DNA of 64,000 nucleotides. It comes from CBDHDJ01 sp965261645. GTDB lineage: Bacteria; Pseudomonadota; Alphaproteobacteria; SHVV01. The DNA is taken from contig CBDHDJ010000004.1 in NCBI GenBank assembly GCA_965261645.1, positions 372,001 to 436,000 on the forward strand, written 5' to 3'. Shown here in pieces: positions 54,473 through 63,784 of the stretch (the stretch's first letter is position 1; each line of letters begins with the position of its first letter). Made by a program: the position numbers and the translations under genes. The notes under the pieces were generated by a model. It ran no database searches, was not told the DNA's origin, and saw nothing but the letters and a program-made list of their open reading frames with translations.

Positions 54473-55916
54473 CAGCCCGTTGATTAAGTCGGCGCCGTCT
54501 GATTCTCTGGTTCCCTGATTTGCAGGGGGATTTGCCGATGGCGATGGGACGGCAGAAGGATGGTCAGGGGGACCTGATGGTGAGCTGGTCGGAGATGCCG
54601 CGCTCTCCGGGTCATGTGTTTTATGACCGCTTGCAGTCGGTGCTGATCGAGGGCGGCTTCGACGCCTTTGCCGAGGCGAGCTGCCGGCCTTATTACGCGG
54701 CCCGGATGGGCGCGCCCTCGGTGCCGCCCGGGCGCTATTTCCGGATGCACCTGGTGGGCTACTTTGAGGGCATCGACAGCGAGCGCGGTCTGGAGTGGCG
54801 CTGCTCGGACGCGCTTTCGCTGCGGGCGTTCCTGCGACTGGGGAGCCGTGATCGGGTACCGGACCATTCCTGGCTGTCACGGAGCCGCACGCGCCTGCCC
54901 CATGAAGTCCACGCGGCGGTCTTCGACTGGGTTCTGGTGCTGATCGCCGAGGCGGGGCTGATTAAGGGCGAGCGCATCGGCGTCGATGCCTCGACCATGG
55001 AGGCCAACGCGGCGCTGCGGAACATCGTGCGGCGCGACAACGGCGAAGGCTACCGGGAGATGCTGGAGCGTCTGGCCCGGGAAAGCGGGGTCGAGACACC
55101 CACGGCCGAGGACCTGGCGCGTCTGGACCGGAAGCGCAAGGGCAAGAAGCTTTCCAACACGGATTGGGTTTCGAAGAGCGACCCCGAGGCCAAGATCACC
55201 AAGATGAAGGACGGCACGACGCATCTGGCCTACAAGCCCGAGCACGCGGTGGATCTGGACACCGGCGCGGTGGTGGCGGCCGAGCTGCACCCGGCCGATG
55301 AGGGCGACACCACGACGCTTTCCAAGACCCTGGCGAAGGCCGAGGCAAACCTCGAGGCGGTGGATGCGGCACCGACATCGGAGGACCCGGCCGAATGCGT
55401 CGCCGACAAAGGTTATCACTCACGGGCGGTCTTGAGGGCTCTGAACGACAGTCCCTGGAAGACCCGGATCGCGGCGCCCAAGCAGACCGGCTTTTCGCGC
55501 TGGCACGGTGATGAGGCGGCGCGGCGCGCGGTCACCAATAACCGTGCGCGGCTCAAGTCCGGGGTCGCCCGCGAGGCCTTCAAGCTGCGCGCCGAGATCG
55601 TCGAGCGCTGCTTTGCCCACAACCTCGATCGTGGCGGCATGCGACGAACCTGGCTGCGCGGGCGAGAGAATGTGCACAAGCGATACCTGCTCCACGTCGC
55701 CGGCCACAATCTATCGTTACTGATGCGCCAGCTCATCGGCGCCGGCACCCCGCGGGAGGCCGTGGCGGGCGGATATGGCGGTATTTTCGTTCTGCTCACG
55801 CCCACCGGGGCCATGCTGGTGGCACGGGGGGGCTCGCAAAGCGGCCAGACGGCTTTCGCCGCCGCATTCCTCATCTGGGAGTGAGAGCCGGAAAAAGCCA
55901 CTTAATCAACGGGCTG
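54473..55916 (+). mobile_element. 1444-bp insertion sequence, copy 5
   Basis: It has the same inverted repeats, flanked by TTAG at 54469-54472 and 55917-55920. It lies between two minus-strand genes (amidohydrolase B and RidA) that may once have formed one operon. Confidence 0.95.
54520..55884 (+). CDS. DDE transposase of the 1444-bp element (copy 5)
   Basis: This full-length 454-residue copy has one unique change (CSDALSL instead of CSDSLSL). Its catalytic blocks are intact. Confidence 0.9.
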   Translation: MQGDLPMAMGRQKDGQGDLMVSWSEMPRSPGHVFYDRLQSVLIEGGFDAFAEASCRPYYAARMGAPSVPPGRYFRMHLVGYFEGIDSERGLEWRCSDALSLRAFLRLGSRDRVPDHSWLSRSRTRLPHEVHAAVFDWVLVLIAEAGLIKGERIGVDASTMEANAALRNIVRRDNGEGYREMLERLARESGVETPTAEDLARLDRKRKGKKLSNTDWVSKSDPEAKITKMKDGTTHLAYKPEHAVDLDTGAVVAAELHPADEGDTTTLSKTLAKAEANLEAVDAAPTSEDPAECVADKGYHSRAVLRALNDSPWKTRIAAPKQTGFSRWHGDEAARRAVTNNRARLKSGVAREAFKLRAEIVERCFAHNLDRGGMRRTWLRGRENVHKRYLLHVAGHNLSLLMRQLIGAGTPREAVAGGYGGIFVLLTPTGAMLVARGGSQSGQTAFAAAFLIWE

Positions 55917-55963
55917 TTAGGCTCTCTTTTAACACCTTCTCATTTGCCGCGCCACGCAGCCCG

Positions 55964-56353
55964 TCATTCGATATAGCCGACCGCCTCGATCTCGATCAGA
56001 AACTCGGGCTTGAACAGGGCGGCCACGCACACCAGCGTAGAGGTGGGAAAATCGCCCGAGAAGACCTCGGCGCGCGCCTTCCAGATATCCGGCTGATAGC
56101 GCATATCGGTGGTGTACATGACGATCTTGACCACGTCGTCGATGGTGCCGCCGGCCGCCTCGATCAGCGCCTGGATGTAGCCGAACACGATCTTGGCCTG
56201 CTCGTAGACGTTGTTGCCGCCGAGCGGATTCTGATCCCCGTCCCACGCCACCTGACCCGAGATGTAGACGTGCGGACCGACCCGCTTGCATCCCGAAAGG
56301 GCTGGTCCTTCGATTTCAGGAACTTTGTCGCTTCTTACGCGTGGTACCGCCAT
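55964..56353 (-). CDS. RidA family protein (YjgF/YER057c/UK114)
   Basis: The 129-residue protein has YISGQVAWDG, VFGYIQALIEAAGGTIDDVVKIVMYTTD and ALFKPEFLIEIEAVGYI, typical of RidA trimers. Members hydrolyse enamine/imine intermediates or act as deaminases, such as 2-aminomuconate deaminase. The usual Arg of active RidA (in C-x-R) is not obvious in the region AALFKPEFLIEIEAV. It lies in the catabolic-like cluster, 60 bp downstream of the alpha/beta hydrolase gene. Confidence 0.85.
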   Translation of the reverse strand: MAVPRVRSDKVPEIEGPALSGCKRVGPHVYISGQVAWDGDQNPLGGNNVYEQAKIVFGYIQALIEAAGGTIDDVVKIVMYTTDMRYQPDIWKARAEVFSGDFPTSTLVCVAALFKPEFLIEIEAVGYIE

Positions 56354-56413
56354 AGCTATCCCCCCTGAGGTTGGAATTGACTGTGGGGCGTGGTCTCTCC
56401 GAGGCCACAGCCC

Positions 56414-57226
56414 TCAGCCGAAGAATTGGTACGCCAGTGCGAGAAGCTTGCCGGGGTGCTCGAGCGCCGGGCCATGGCCGCAGCGGCCCAGCACGACGAG
56501 ATCGGCCTGCGCCAGCGCGCCCGCCAGCACGAGCGATGTCTCCATAAACGGCACCGGCAGATCGTCGCGGCCGTGCACCAACAACACATCGCACGTGACC
56601 TTTGCCAACTCGTCCTTCGTGACCACACCGGCGTCCTGGTAGCGCTGCTTGTCGCCGCCGAACATCGACGAGAAATAAGCCTCGTAGTCGCCGGAATGGA
56701 GCACCTCCATACGGTTCTGCAGGAACTCCTCGGTCACCGGTGACTGGTCGTAAAGCAAGAGCCCCATCGCCGCGCGCAAGTCATCGATGGTTTCGGGAAA
56801 CGTCCAGAGCTGCGAGAGCTCCTGGCTCACCTTGTGCTCTGTTCCCATCGCGCCCGTGGCGAGAACCTTGCTGATGCGCCTATCGGCGGCGGCGAGCTTG
56901 AGTCCGAGCGCGGCGGAGAGCGAGTGGCCGATGATGCCGATGGGCCCATCGCCGAGCGCATCCAGCAGGAACGCGCCCTGGCGCTGCCACAGCGCCATGT
57001 CGAAGTAAGGCTCGTCCGGCTTGCGCCCCGAAAGACCAAAACCGATGAGATCCGCGGCCAACACGTGGTAGCGCTCGGAAAGCGGCTCGAGCACCAGACG
57101 CCAGTTGCCGATCGAAGAAGCACCGGGACCCGAACCGTGCAGCATGAGGATCGGGAACCCCTCGCCGCCCTCGTAGCAGTGTACGTTGATGCCGTCGAAA
57201 TCGACGTCGTGTTCACGATACGCCAT
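56414..57226 (-). CDS. Alpha/beta hydrolase (MhpC-like)
   Basis: The 270-residue protein has the oxyanion block MLHGSGPGA, nucleophile elbow GIIGHSLSAALG, Asp in LLVHGRDDLPVP and His in GRCGHGPALEHP. The HGSGPGA motif is typical of meta-cleavage product hydrolases. It is first in the minus-strand group with ridA. The substrate cannot be assigned. Confidence 0.85.
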   Translation of the reverse strand: MAYREHDVDFDGINVHCYEGGEGFPILMLHGSGPGASSIGNWRLVLEPLSERYHVLAADLIGFGLSGRKPDEPYFDMALWQRQGAFLLDALGDGPIGIIGHSLSAALGLKLAAADRRISKVLATGAMGTEHKVSQELSQLWTFPETIDDLRAAMGLLLYDQSPVTEEFLQNRMEVLHSGDYEAYFSSMFGGDKQRYQDAGVVTKDELAKVTCDVLLVHGRDDLPVPFMETSLVLAGALAQADLVVLGRCGHGPALEHPGKLLALAYQFFG

Positions 57227-57285
57227 CTGCCCCCCCTGGACGCACCTCGCCTCTTGTGCCCACTAGCAGGCTGCTGAAAAAGTCA

Positions 57286-57447
57286 TCATTGCCGGGCCTT
57301 GAACTCGGATTCATCGCCGAAATGAAATGAGATTTCGTGTCTTAGGGTGAAACCGTCTTCAATCTCGACCGATCCGATGCCCTGGGCTTCATCCAGTTCG
57401 ATGATCTGCCACTTTGCGGTCAGCGGCGTGCCGGCATCGCCCGTCAT
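57286..57447 (-). CDS. Small extra ORF inside the IS5-type element
   Basis: The 53-residue ORF starts with ATG overlapping the transposase stop as ATGA and ends just before the terminal repeat. The product begins MTGDAGTPLTAKWQIIELDE and ends HFGDESEFKARQ. It has no recognised family. Its tight coupling to the transposase and position up to the IR suggest that it is a genuine part of the element. Confidence 0.5.
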   Translation of the reverse strand: MTGDAGTPLTAKWQIIELDEAQGIGSVEIEDGFTLRHEISFHFGDESEFKARQ

Positions 57448-58580
57448 GTTGGCGCCTCCGCCAGCAGTCTGGGTAGTCGGACGAGGTTGTAGGCGGCCAA
57501 GGCCAGGGTGAACGAAGCGTCGACCCGGTGGCGGCCCCGGAATTTGGTCTTGCTCAATCCCGCGCTCGTCTTGACCCAGCCGAAGACCTCCTCGATGCGC
57601 TTACGGCAACGTTGGCTGACGCCGTAACCGGGATGGCGCGTCGTGCGCCCGTCTATCTTGGTCTTGCGCCGCTTGCCGGTCTTGGTGACGTGGTCCTGGA
57701 CGGCGATATGGGGGGTCACCTTGCGGTGCCGCAGTTCCTCGACAAAATCCGCGACGTCAAAACCCTTGTCCCCGCCCACCGTGATCCGACGCGGGCCGCC
57801 TCTACTCTCCACCGGGCGATGCCTGTCGATCAGATCAAGGGCGGCTTCGCGTTCCGCCGTGCCCGACGCAATGGTCACGCCGCCGCCGACTGCCAGACCA
57901 TGGCGGTTCTCCGTCAGCGCATGGCCCATGTAACACAGCTTGCTTTCCCGGCCATTACCCTTGCGATAAAGCCGGGCGTCCGGATCAGTGGTGCTTGCAT
58001 GGGTCGCGTTCGAGCGTTTCTCGCCATGAAAATCCCGCTCGGCGTTGCGCCCCGATCCCCCGTCGCCATCGTCCTCACCTTTGGGACGAAAGCTCTTCAT
58101 CGACGCCCAGGCCCCGATCAATGTTCCGTCTACCGAAAAATGATCCCGGCTCAATAGTCCCCGTACCTTGTGGTGCTGGATAACCCCCGCAAGCAGCTGC
58201 GCCGAAACCTCCGCCTCCAGAAGACGGTCCCGGTTGTGGCAGAACGCGCTGGCGTCCCACACGCCATCGTCCAGCCCAAGCCCCACAAACCAGCGAAACA
58301 GCATGTTGAAGTTTAGCTGCTCCATCAGCTGACGCTCCGAGCGGATCGAATAAAACACCTGCAACAGTAACGCTCGAAGAAGCTTCTCCGGCGGGATCGA
58401 TGGGCGACCCATGTGGGAATAAAGCGTCTCGAACTCCGAAGATAGAGACCCCAATACGTCGTTCACGATCTCACGGATCAGACGCAGCGGATGATCATCC
58501 GGAACACGCTCTTCCAGGTCTACGTAGCTGAATAAATTGCCACTGCTTTGATCTCGACCCCGCATGCCATCCTCCATCAC
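57444..58580 (-). CDS. IS5-type DDE transposase
   Basis: The 378-residue protein has FSYVDLEERVPDDHPLRLIR, GRPSIPPEKLLRALLLQVFYSIRSERQLMEQL and the DDE blocks FSVDGTLIGAWAS, GGDKGFDVADFV and RIEEVFGWVKTSAGL. It is uninterrupted. Confidence 0.92.
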   Translation of the reverse strand: MMEDGMRGRDQSSGNLFSYVDLEERVPDDHPLRLIREIVNDVLGSLSSEFETLYSHMGRPSIPPEKLLRALLLQVFYSIRSERQLMEQLNFNMLFRWFVGLGLDDGVWDASAFCHNRDRLLEAEVSAQLLAGVIQHHKVRGLLSRDHFSVDGTLIGAWASMKSFRPKGEDDGDGGSGRNAERDFHGEKRSNATHASTTDPDARLYRKGNGRESKLCYMGHALTENRHGLAVGGGVTIASGTAEREAALDLIDRHRPVESRGGPRRITVGGDKGFDVADFVEELRHRKVTPHIAVQDHVTKTGKRRKTKIDGRTTRHPGYGVSQRCRKRIEEVFGWVKTSAGLSKTKFRGRHRVDASFTLALAAYNLVRLPRLLAEAPT

Positions 58581-58652
58581 CCGAAGGAATCACAGAATCA
58601 TGTCACAACTGCAAATGCGAGGACTTTTTCAGCAGCCTGCTAGAGCGTTTTC

Positions 58653-59162
58653 CTATAATTTGCGGTCATAGCCGGCAGCAGCGAAGTAGTTTTCGCATTC
58701 CGTTGGTGTGAAGGTGTCGATGCCTTGGGCGATGGCGTCCCAGAGGTCATCGACGGTTCGGGCGGCGGTCTTTTTGAGGAAAGCCTTGAGCTTGGAGAAG
58801 GCCATTTCAATGGGGTTAAAGTCAGGGCTGTAGGGCGGCAGGAAGCGCAACTCTGCCGCGGCGACTTCGATGGCCGTGCGCACGGCGATGGGTTTGTGGG
58901 CGGGTAAGTTATCCATCACCACGATATCGCCGGGTTTGAGCGTCGGGACCAAGACCTGCTCCACATAAGCGAGGAAGGCGGCACCATGCATGGCACCGTC
59001 GAGCACCATGGGCGCGGTCATGCCTTCAAGGCGGAGCGCGCCAACGAAGGTCGTCGTCTTCCAGTGTCCATGAGGCACCGGTGCTTGGCAACGCTCGCCC
59101 CGTGGCGCCCGGCCGTAACGCCGGGCCATCTTGGTCGAAGCGCCGGTCTCGTCAATGAACAC
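58653..59162 (-). CDS. IS630-type transposase, C-terminal ORF (DDE)
   Basis: It contains FIDETGASTKMARRYG, VMDNLPAHKPIAVR and LPPYSPDFNPIEMAFSKLKAFLKK, the three IS630 catalytic blocks. It is joined to the upstream ORF by programmed frameshifting at an A8 run (T8 in plus, near 59256-59264). The frame before 59162 continues back toward that run. Confidence 0.9.
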   Translation of the reverse strand: MFIDETGASTKMARRYGRAPRGERCQAPVPHGHWKTTTFVGALRLEGMTAPMVLDGAMHGAAFLAYVEQVLVPTLKPGDIVVMDNLPAHKPIAVRTAIEVAAAELRFLPPYSPDFNPIEMAFSKLKAFLKKTAARTVDDLWDAIAQGIDTFTPTECENYFAAAGYDRKL

Positions 59163-59223
59163 CAGCCGCTCGGGCTTCAGATCGGGTTGGGCGTCGAACC
59201 AGGCCTGCCGGCAGCGCAGGACG

Positions 59224-59604
59224 TCAGCTCGCTGTTGCTCGCAGGCGTGCGCGGTTTTTTTTGAACGTCATGCCGTGCCGGTCGAGCAGCCGCCAGACCG
59301 TGCTTTGGGCCACCGTCAAGCCATGCCCCGCGTCCAGGTGTGCCGCGATCTCGCCCAAGGTGATGTCCGGCGTCTCGTCAACCAGCGCCAGGATTTCCTC
59401 GGCATGGGCCTCGATCCGGTGCGAGCGGTGGTCACCGCCTTGCGGCCTAGGCCCGACATCGCCCGTCCGCCGCCACCGATTCACCCATTTGATCGCCGTC
59501 GAGGCCGCAACCCCGAAGCGGCGCGCCGCCGAGCGCCGCGACAGGCCGCTGTCAACCGCCGATACAAGCCGTTCTCGAAGATCATTGGAAAGAGGTTTCG
59601 TCAT
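59224..59604 (-). CDS. IS630-type transposase, N-terminal ORF (helix-turn-helix)
   Basis: The ATG at 59604 gives MTKPLSNDLRERLVSAVDSGLSRRSAARRFGVAASTAIKWVNRW, the IS630 helix-turn-helix. It reads into a second helix region and an A8 slippery run (TFKKNRARLR). The frame then departs from the DDE ORF, as usual for IS630 elements. Confidence 0.88.
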   Translation of the reverse strand: MTKPLSNDLRERLVSAVDSGLSRRSAARRFGVAASTAIKWVNRWRRTGDVGPRPQGGDHRSHRIEAHAEEILALVDETPDITLGEIAAHLDAGHGLTVAQSTVWRLLDRHGMTFKKNRARLRATAS

Positions 59605-59774
59605 GCAGGCTGGCCTCCTCCACCAGCCCACATCTTGAATCAGAAATTCGATCCCATGGGAATCCCAAAAAGAATCCGTCAGCTCAGAAAATGCTCTAGA
59701 TAGCATCGATCCCGGCGCATGAGCAACGCGGCGATCCGATCCCGGCCGCAACGGGTTTGGCGCTTTCCCGCAGG

Positions 59775-60986
59775 CTACAAACGGCTGGAGCTCGTGAAGA
59801 CTTCCTGCGGCTCCTGGACACCGCGGAGCCGGTGGCGGCCGAGGCTGGTCAGCCGGTGCGGCACCGCATCGGCAAAGGCGGCTGACGCGACGAGCGCATG
59901 GCCTTGCTCGCTCGCCAGCTTGTCGAGACGGTTGACCAGGTTCACCGCCGGGCCGATGACCGTGAAATCGAGACGGTTGGGCGCGCCGATATTGCCATAC
60001 ATCACGTCGCCGAGGTGGAGGGCAACGCCGATTCGGAGTGGGGCATGGGTGGCGAAGGTGCGCGCCGCATTGAGCTCATCAATGCCGGCAAGAGCATCGG
60101 CGGCGGTGTCGAGGGCGGCGGCGCAGACCTCCTCGCGCGGATGGCGCTCATCGCTTCGAAAGATCGCCAGCAGCGAATCGCCAATGAACTTGAGCACCTC
60201 GCCGCCCCGCGCCTCGACCGGCGCCGCCATGCGTTCGAAATAGCCATTCAGCAGCGCGATCAGATCATCTCGCGGCAGCTCGTCGGCGAGCGCTGTGAAG
60301 CCGCGCAGATCAGAGGTCCAGATGGCGGCCCGGATGGTCTCGCCGTCGCCACGATGGATCTGGCCGTCGAGGATTCTCCCACCGGCGTCGCGCCCGACAT
60401 AGGTATCGAGGAGCGTTGCGGCGAGGGCACGCATCTGGTGAAGCTCGACGACGCGCGCGAACAGAGGCAGCAGCGCATACATGCGCTCGAAGTCCTCGCG
60501 CGCAAAGCCGTCCTCCCCGTCCGTCGCGACCCAAATCGCGCACACCGTGCCGTCGCTGAGCTCGACGGGAAGAACACAATAATCGGTGCCGCCCTCGTCG
60601 CGAAGATCTTTGAGGATCGGAAAATCGAGCTTCGCCTTGTCGCCGACGAGCCGGCGGCGGATGGTCTGGCGCTCCTGGAATACGGGCTTGAGGGGACTCT
60701 CCTGGTAATCCTCCGAATCGAGGAATTCATAGCCTGTCGGTCGAATCTCGATTCCCGGCACGCCACGCTTCCACACGAAGGTCTCGCCGAGGAGCTGGGG
60801 GTGCAGGTAGCGGCTCATATAGTTTACCCGCCACAATGGCACCCCCGTGGCGAGAAGCCGCTCGCACACGCCAGCGAGAACATCGACAATGCGGGGCAGC
60901 CGCCACGCGTCCTCGATCAGCCACCGGCCCACCGGATCGCCGCGGCGATCGATGGTCTCGGCGGTGGGTTCGGGGATCGAGGTCAT
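59775..60986 (-). CDS. Class III adenylate/guanylate cyclase
   Basis: The 403-residue protein has an N-terminal GAF-like sensor region (about residues 20-190). A cyclase domain follows: AIWTSDLRGFTALADEL (first metal Asp), FIGDSLLAIF (second metal Asp), GVALHLGDVMYGNIG and DFTVIGPAVNLVNRLDKLA (transition-state Asn/Arg). It makes cAMP or cGMP; the substrate-specifying residues are not obvious by eye. The frame is intact. Confidence 0.85.
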   Translation of the reverse strand: MTSIPEPTAETIDRRGDPVGRWLIEDAWRLPRIVDVLAGVCERLLATGVPLWRVNYMSRYLHPQLLGETFVWKRGVPGIEIRPTGYEFLDSEDYQESPLKPVFQERQTIRRRLVGDKAKLDFPILKDLRDEGGTDYCVLPVELSDGTVCAIWVATDGEDGFAREDFERMYALLPLFARVVELHQMRALAATLLDTYVGRDAGGRILDGQIHRGDGETIRAAIWTSDLRGFTALADELPRDDLIALLNGYFERMAAPVEARGGEVLKFIGDSLLAIFRSDERHPREEVCAAALDTAADALAGIDELNAARTFATHAPLRIGVALHLGDVMYGNIGAPNRLDFTVIGPAVNLVNRLDKLASEQGHALVASAAFADAVPHRLTSLGRHRLRGVQEPQEVFTSSSRL

Positions 60987-61012
60987 CGTTCAGCGCTTGA
61001 GGTTTGGCCGGG

Positions 61013-61219
61013 TCAACGTCCCAGCGGGCCACCGGTGCAGCGCCGGCAGCGCACCTTGCCGAATACTTCGTCCCAGTCGCCCTCGACCCTCACATAATCG
61101 AGAATGATCCGGAGCACCTTGGAGGTATCGGGGATCTCGAATTTCTCGGCCGCCTCCTGCAACATCTCCGCCATGTCGCGGTTGATCGAGAAGCTCACAT
61201 CGATCTTTTCTCCCGCCAT
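61013..61219 (-). CDS. Small conserved hypothetical protein, ribbon-helix-helix-like
   Basis: The ATG at 61219 follows GGAGGACCG and gives 68 residues (MAGEKIDVSFSINRDMAEMLQEAAEKFEIPDTSKVLRIILDYVRVE). The N-terminal strand plus two helices resemble a ribbon-helix-helix protein. A CxxC pair (VRCRRCTGG) lies near the C-terminus and could bind metal. It lies 26 bp before the cyclase end. Confidence 0.55.
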   Translation of the reverse strand: MAGEKIDVSFSINRDMAEMLQEAAEKFEIPDTSKVLRIILDYVRVEGDWDEVFGKVRCRRCTGGPLGR

Positions 61220-61375
61220 CGGTCCTCCACTCCTGTTCGGGCTCAGGAAAACCATAGTCCGGTTATCCGCCTTTGGAAATGTCGCAGGAAATCACCCGTT
61301 CATAGCCCGTGCTCGTGGACTTGCGATTCACCCTTCCCTAGACTTGAGCCATCCGCACGCATGGCAGGAGACCCG

Positions 61376-63338
61376 ATGGCCGCTGATTCCGTCGAACGCA
61401 AGCTCACCACGATCCTGAGCGCCGATGTGGCGGGCTACAGCCGCCTCATGGAGGCCGACGAGGAAGGCACGCTCGCGGCGCTCCATGCCTGTCGCGACGC
61501 TTTCGATGCCGAAATAGGCAAGGTACGCGGCCGCATCTTCGGCACCTCTGGCGATTCCGTCGTCGCGGGATTCCCGAGCGCGGTCGATGCGGTGCGCTGT
61601 GCGCTGGTGGTGCAAAAGGCATTGGCTGAGCGGAATGCCGGCATCGCCGAGGATCGCCGTATCGACTTTCGCATCGGGATCAATGTCGGCGACGTGATGA
61701 TCGACGGCGAAGATCTGATGGGCGGCGGCGTCAACGTGGCGGCGCGCCTGCAGGAGATCGCCGAGCCCGGCGGCATCTGCCTCTCGGGCACGGTTTACGG
61801 CCATATCCAGGGCAAGCTCGATATCGGGCTCGAGGACCTCGGCGAGCAATCGGTCAAAAATATCGAGAAGCCGATCCGCGTCTTTCAGGTGCCGCGCCCT
61901 TCACGTGCCGGCGAGGCAGCACGGGCACCGTCCGCGCCCGCGCCGGCCGCGCCTGCGGGGCCGTGGCTGCGGTTTGCGAAGGCCGCCGCCTCTGTCCTCG
62001 TCATCGGCGCCGTGGGTTGGGCCGTGGCCGCCATCATCGGCGCCACGACCTGGTTCGACACCCAGGGAGATCAGGCCCAAGCGCCCAAGCCGGAGGACCG
62101 GATCGCCGTCGATATCGCCGTCGGATCGGGGGATGAGCCGGCGCTCGCGTTGCCGGACAAGCCCTCGATCGCGGTTCTGCCGTTCGACAATCTGAGCGGT
62201 GATGCGAGCCAGGACTATTTCGCCGATGGCATGACCGAGGAGCTCATTACCGCGCCCTCGCGGTTTCCCCACATGTTCGTGATCGCGCGCAATTCGGTGT
62301 TCACCTACAAGGGCAAGGCCGTGAAAGTGCAGCAGGTGAGCCGCGAGCTGGGCGTGCGCCGCGAGCTGGGCGTGCGCCGCGAGCTGGGCGTGCGCTATGT
62401 GGCCGAGGGTAGCGTGCAGCGTTCGGGCGACCGGGTGCGGATCAATGCCCAGCTGGTCGTTGCAACCACCGGTCATCACGTGTGGGCCGAGCGCTTCGAG
62501 GGCGAGATGCCCGACGTGTTCGCGCTGCAGGACCAGCTCGTTCAGAACATCGTCGCGCAGCTCGCCTCAGAGGTTTCAGACGCGGAAATGGCGCGCATGC
62601 GGCGCAAGGGCACCGACAATTTCGAGGCCTATGACTATCACCTGCGCGGGTCTGAACTGGCTTTTCGCTTCACCCGGGAGTCAACCGCCGAAGCGCGGGC
62701 GATGCAACAAAAGGCGATTGAGCTCGACCCTGACTATGCATCTGCCTACGCGGCGCTCGCCTGGACCCACCTCAACGATTTCCGCTTGGGCTGGAGTGAC
62801 GATCCGGCGACATCGCTCGAACGCGCGTTCAAACTCGCGCACAAGTCGATTTCGCTGGACGACTCAGAGCCAACTGGCCACGCGGCGCTCAGCGATGTCT
62901 ATACTATGGCGCAAGGACTACGACCGGTCGATCGCCGAAATCGAGAAAGCCATCGCGCTCAATCCCAACGACGCCGATTTGTACACCGATCTCGGCGACC
63001 GGCTGACCTGGGTGGGCGAAGCGGAACAGGCGGTCGGCCATATCGAAAAGGCGATTCGCCTCAACCCGAACTTCCCGCCCATCTACTTGTGGCACCTCGG
63101 CCATGCCTATTTCGTCGCCGAGCGTTACGACGAATCCATCCTCACGTTCCACGAACTGCGCGACCGCATCCCGGACTTCGGACCCAGTTACATCTATCTC
63201 GCCGCGGCCTACGCGCTCACGGGGCGGGATGAGGAAGCCCGCGCCATGGTGCCCGAAATCGCCCGCACGACAGACTGGAACGTCGGGCGCGCCGAGGAGC
63301 AGCTTCCCTACAAGAACCGGCCGATCTCGCGCGCCTGA
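61376..63338 (+). pseudogene. Class III adenylate cyclase with TPR C-terminus, frameshifted
   Basis: The ATG at 61376 is preferred because GGAG lies just upstream. The cyclase domain has ILSADVAGYSRLMEADEEGT, GTSGDSVVAGFPS, RIGINVGDVMIDGED and VNVAARLQEIAEPGG. A membrane helix (AASVLVIGAVGWAVAAIIG) and a TolB-like N domain (PSIAVLPFDNLSGDASQDYFADGMTEEL) follow. TPR repeats then begin, but the frame breaks near 62907 (DVYT, then WRKDYDRSIAEIEKAIALNP in another frame). The restored protein would have about 650 residues. An 18-bp tandem repeat expands RELGVR. Confidence 0.82.
62342..62395 (+). repeat. Three tandem copies of an 18-bp repeat in the cyclase gene
   Basis: The unit CGCGAGCTGGGCGTGCGC occurs three times in a row and encodes RELGVR three times. 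Relatives of this family, from recall, have a single SRELGVRYVLEGSV. The expansion keeps the frame. Confidence 0.9.
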
Positions 63339-63490
63339 TCACAGGTCTGCGCCAGGCTGGGGTGCGGGAGCAATGACCGAACGAGGTCGGTGGGCCCGGC
63401 CAAGGCCCGGGGGGTGCGCCCTATCTTCACTTGGTTGACGCTTGCGACGCGCGGTGCTTGATTGGTGCTGCAGGGCCTTAGGGGAGTGCC

Positions 63491-63784
63491 ATGAGCGACG
63501 AATCCGAGAAAGCGCAGCCGACCGTCCAAGTCGACAATGACCGCGCGCGCGTCACCGAATGGCGCTTCGCGCCGGGTGCGGCGACCGGCTATCACCGCCA
63601 CGAATACGACTATGTGATCGTGCCCATGACGACCGGCACGCTCAAGCTCATCGGCCCCGATGGCGAGGAGATCTTCGCCGAGCTGGTCACCGGACAGACC
63701 TATTTCCGCGCGGCCGGCGTCGAGCACGACGTCATCAACGCCAACGACCACGAATTTGTATTTATCGAAACCGAGATCAAATGA
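63491..63784 (+). CDS. Small single-domain cupin protein
   Basis: The 97-residue protein has ARVTEWRFAPGAATGYHRHEYDYVIVPMTTG (cupin motif 1 with two His and Glu) and AAGVEHDVINANDHEFVFIETEI (motif 2 with His). It could bind a metal in a small beta-barrel. A GGGGAG ribosome site lies before the ATG. The function is unknown. Confidence 0.82.
   Translation: MSDESEKAQPTVQVDNDRARVTEWRFAPGAATGYHRHEYDYVIVPMTTGTLKLIGPDGEEIFAELVTGQTYFRAAGVEHDVINANDHEFVFIETEIK

Larger units (their letters stand above)
57267..58639 (-). mobile_element. IS5-type element, 1373 bp
   Basis: Inverted repeats CAGGCTGCTGAAAAAGTC mark both ends. CTAG flanks the element at 57263-57266 and 58640-58643; the second copy shares its TAG with the adjoining IS630 end. 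CTAG fits YTAR targeting. Confidence 0.88.
58643..59696 (-). mobile_element. IS630-family element, 1054 bp
   Basis: Its ends are GAGCGTTTTCC and the complement of GAGCATTTTCT. TA is duplicated at 58641-58642 and 59697-59698. The left TA is within the CTAG that flanks the adjoining IS5-type element. Both elements are therefore directly abutted. Confidence 0.88.
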
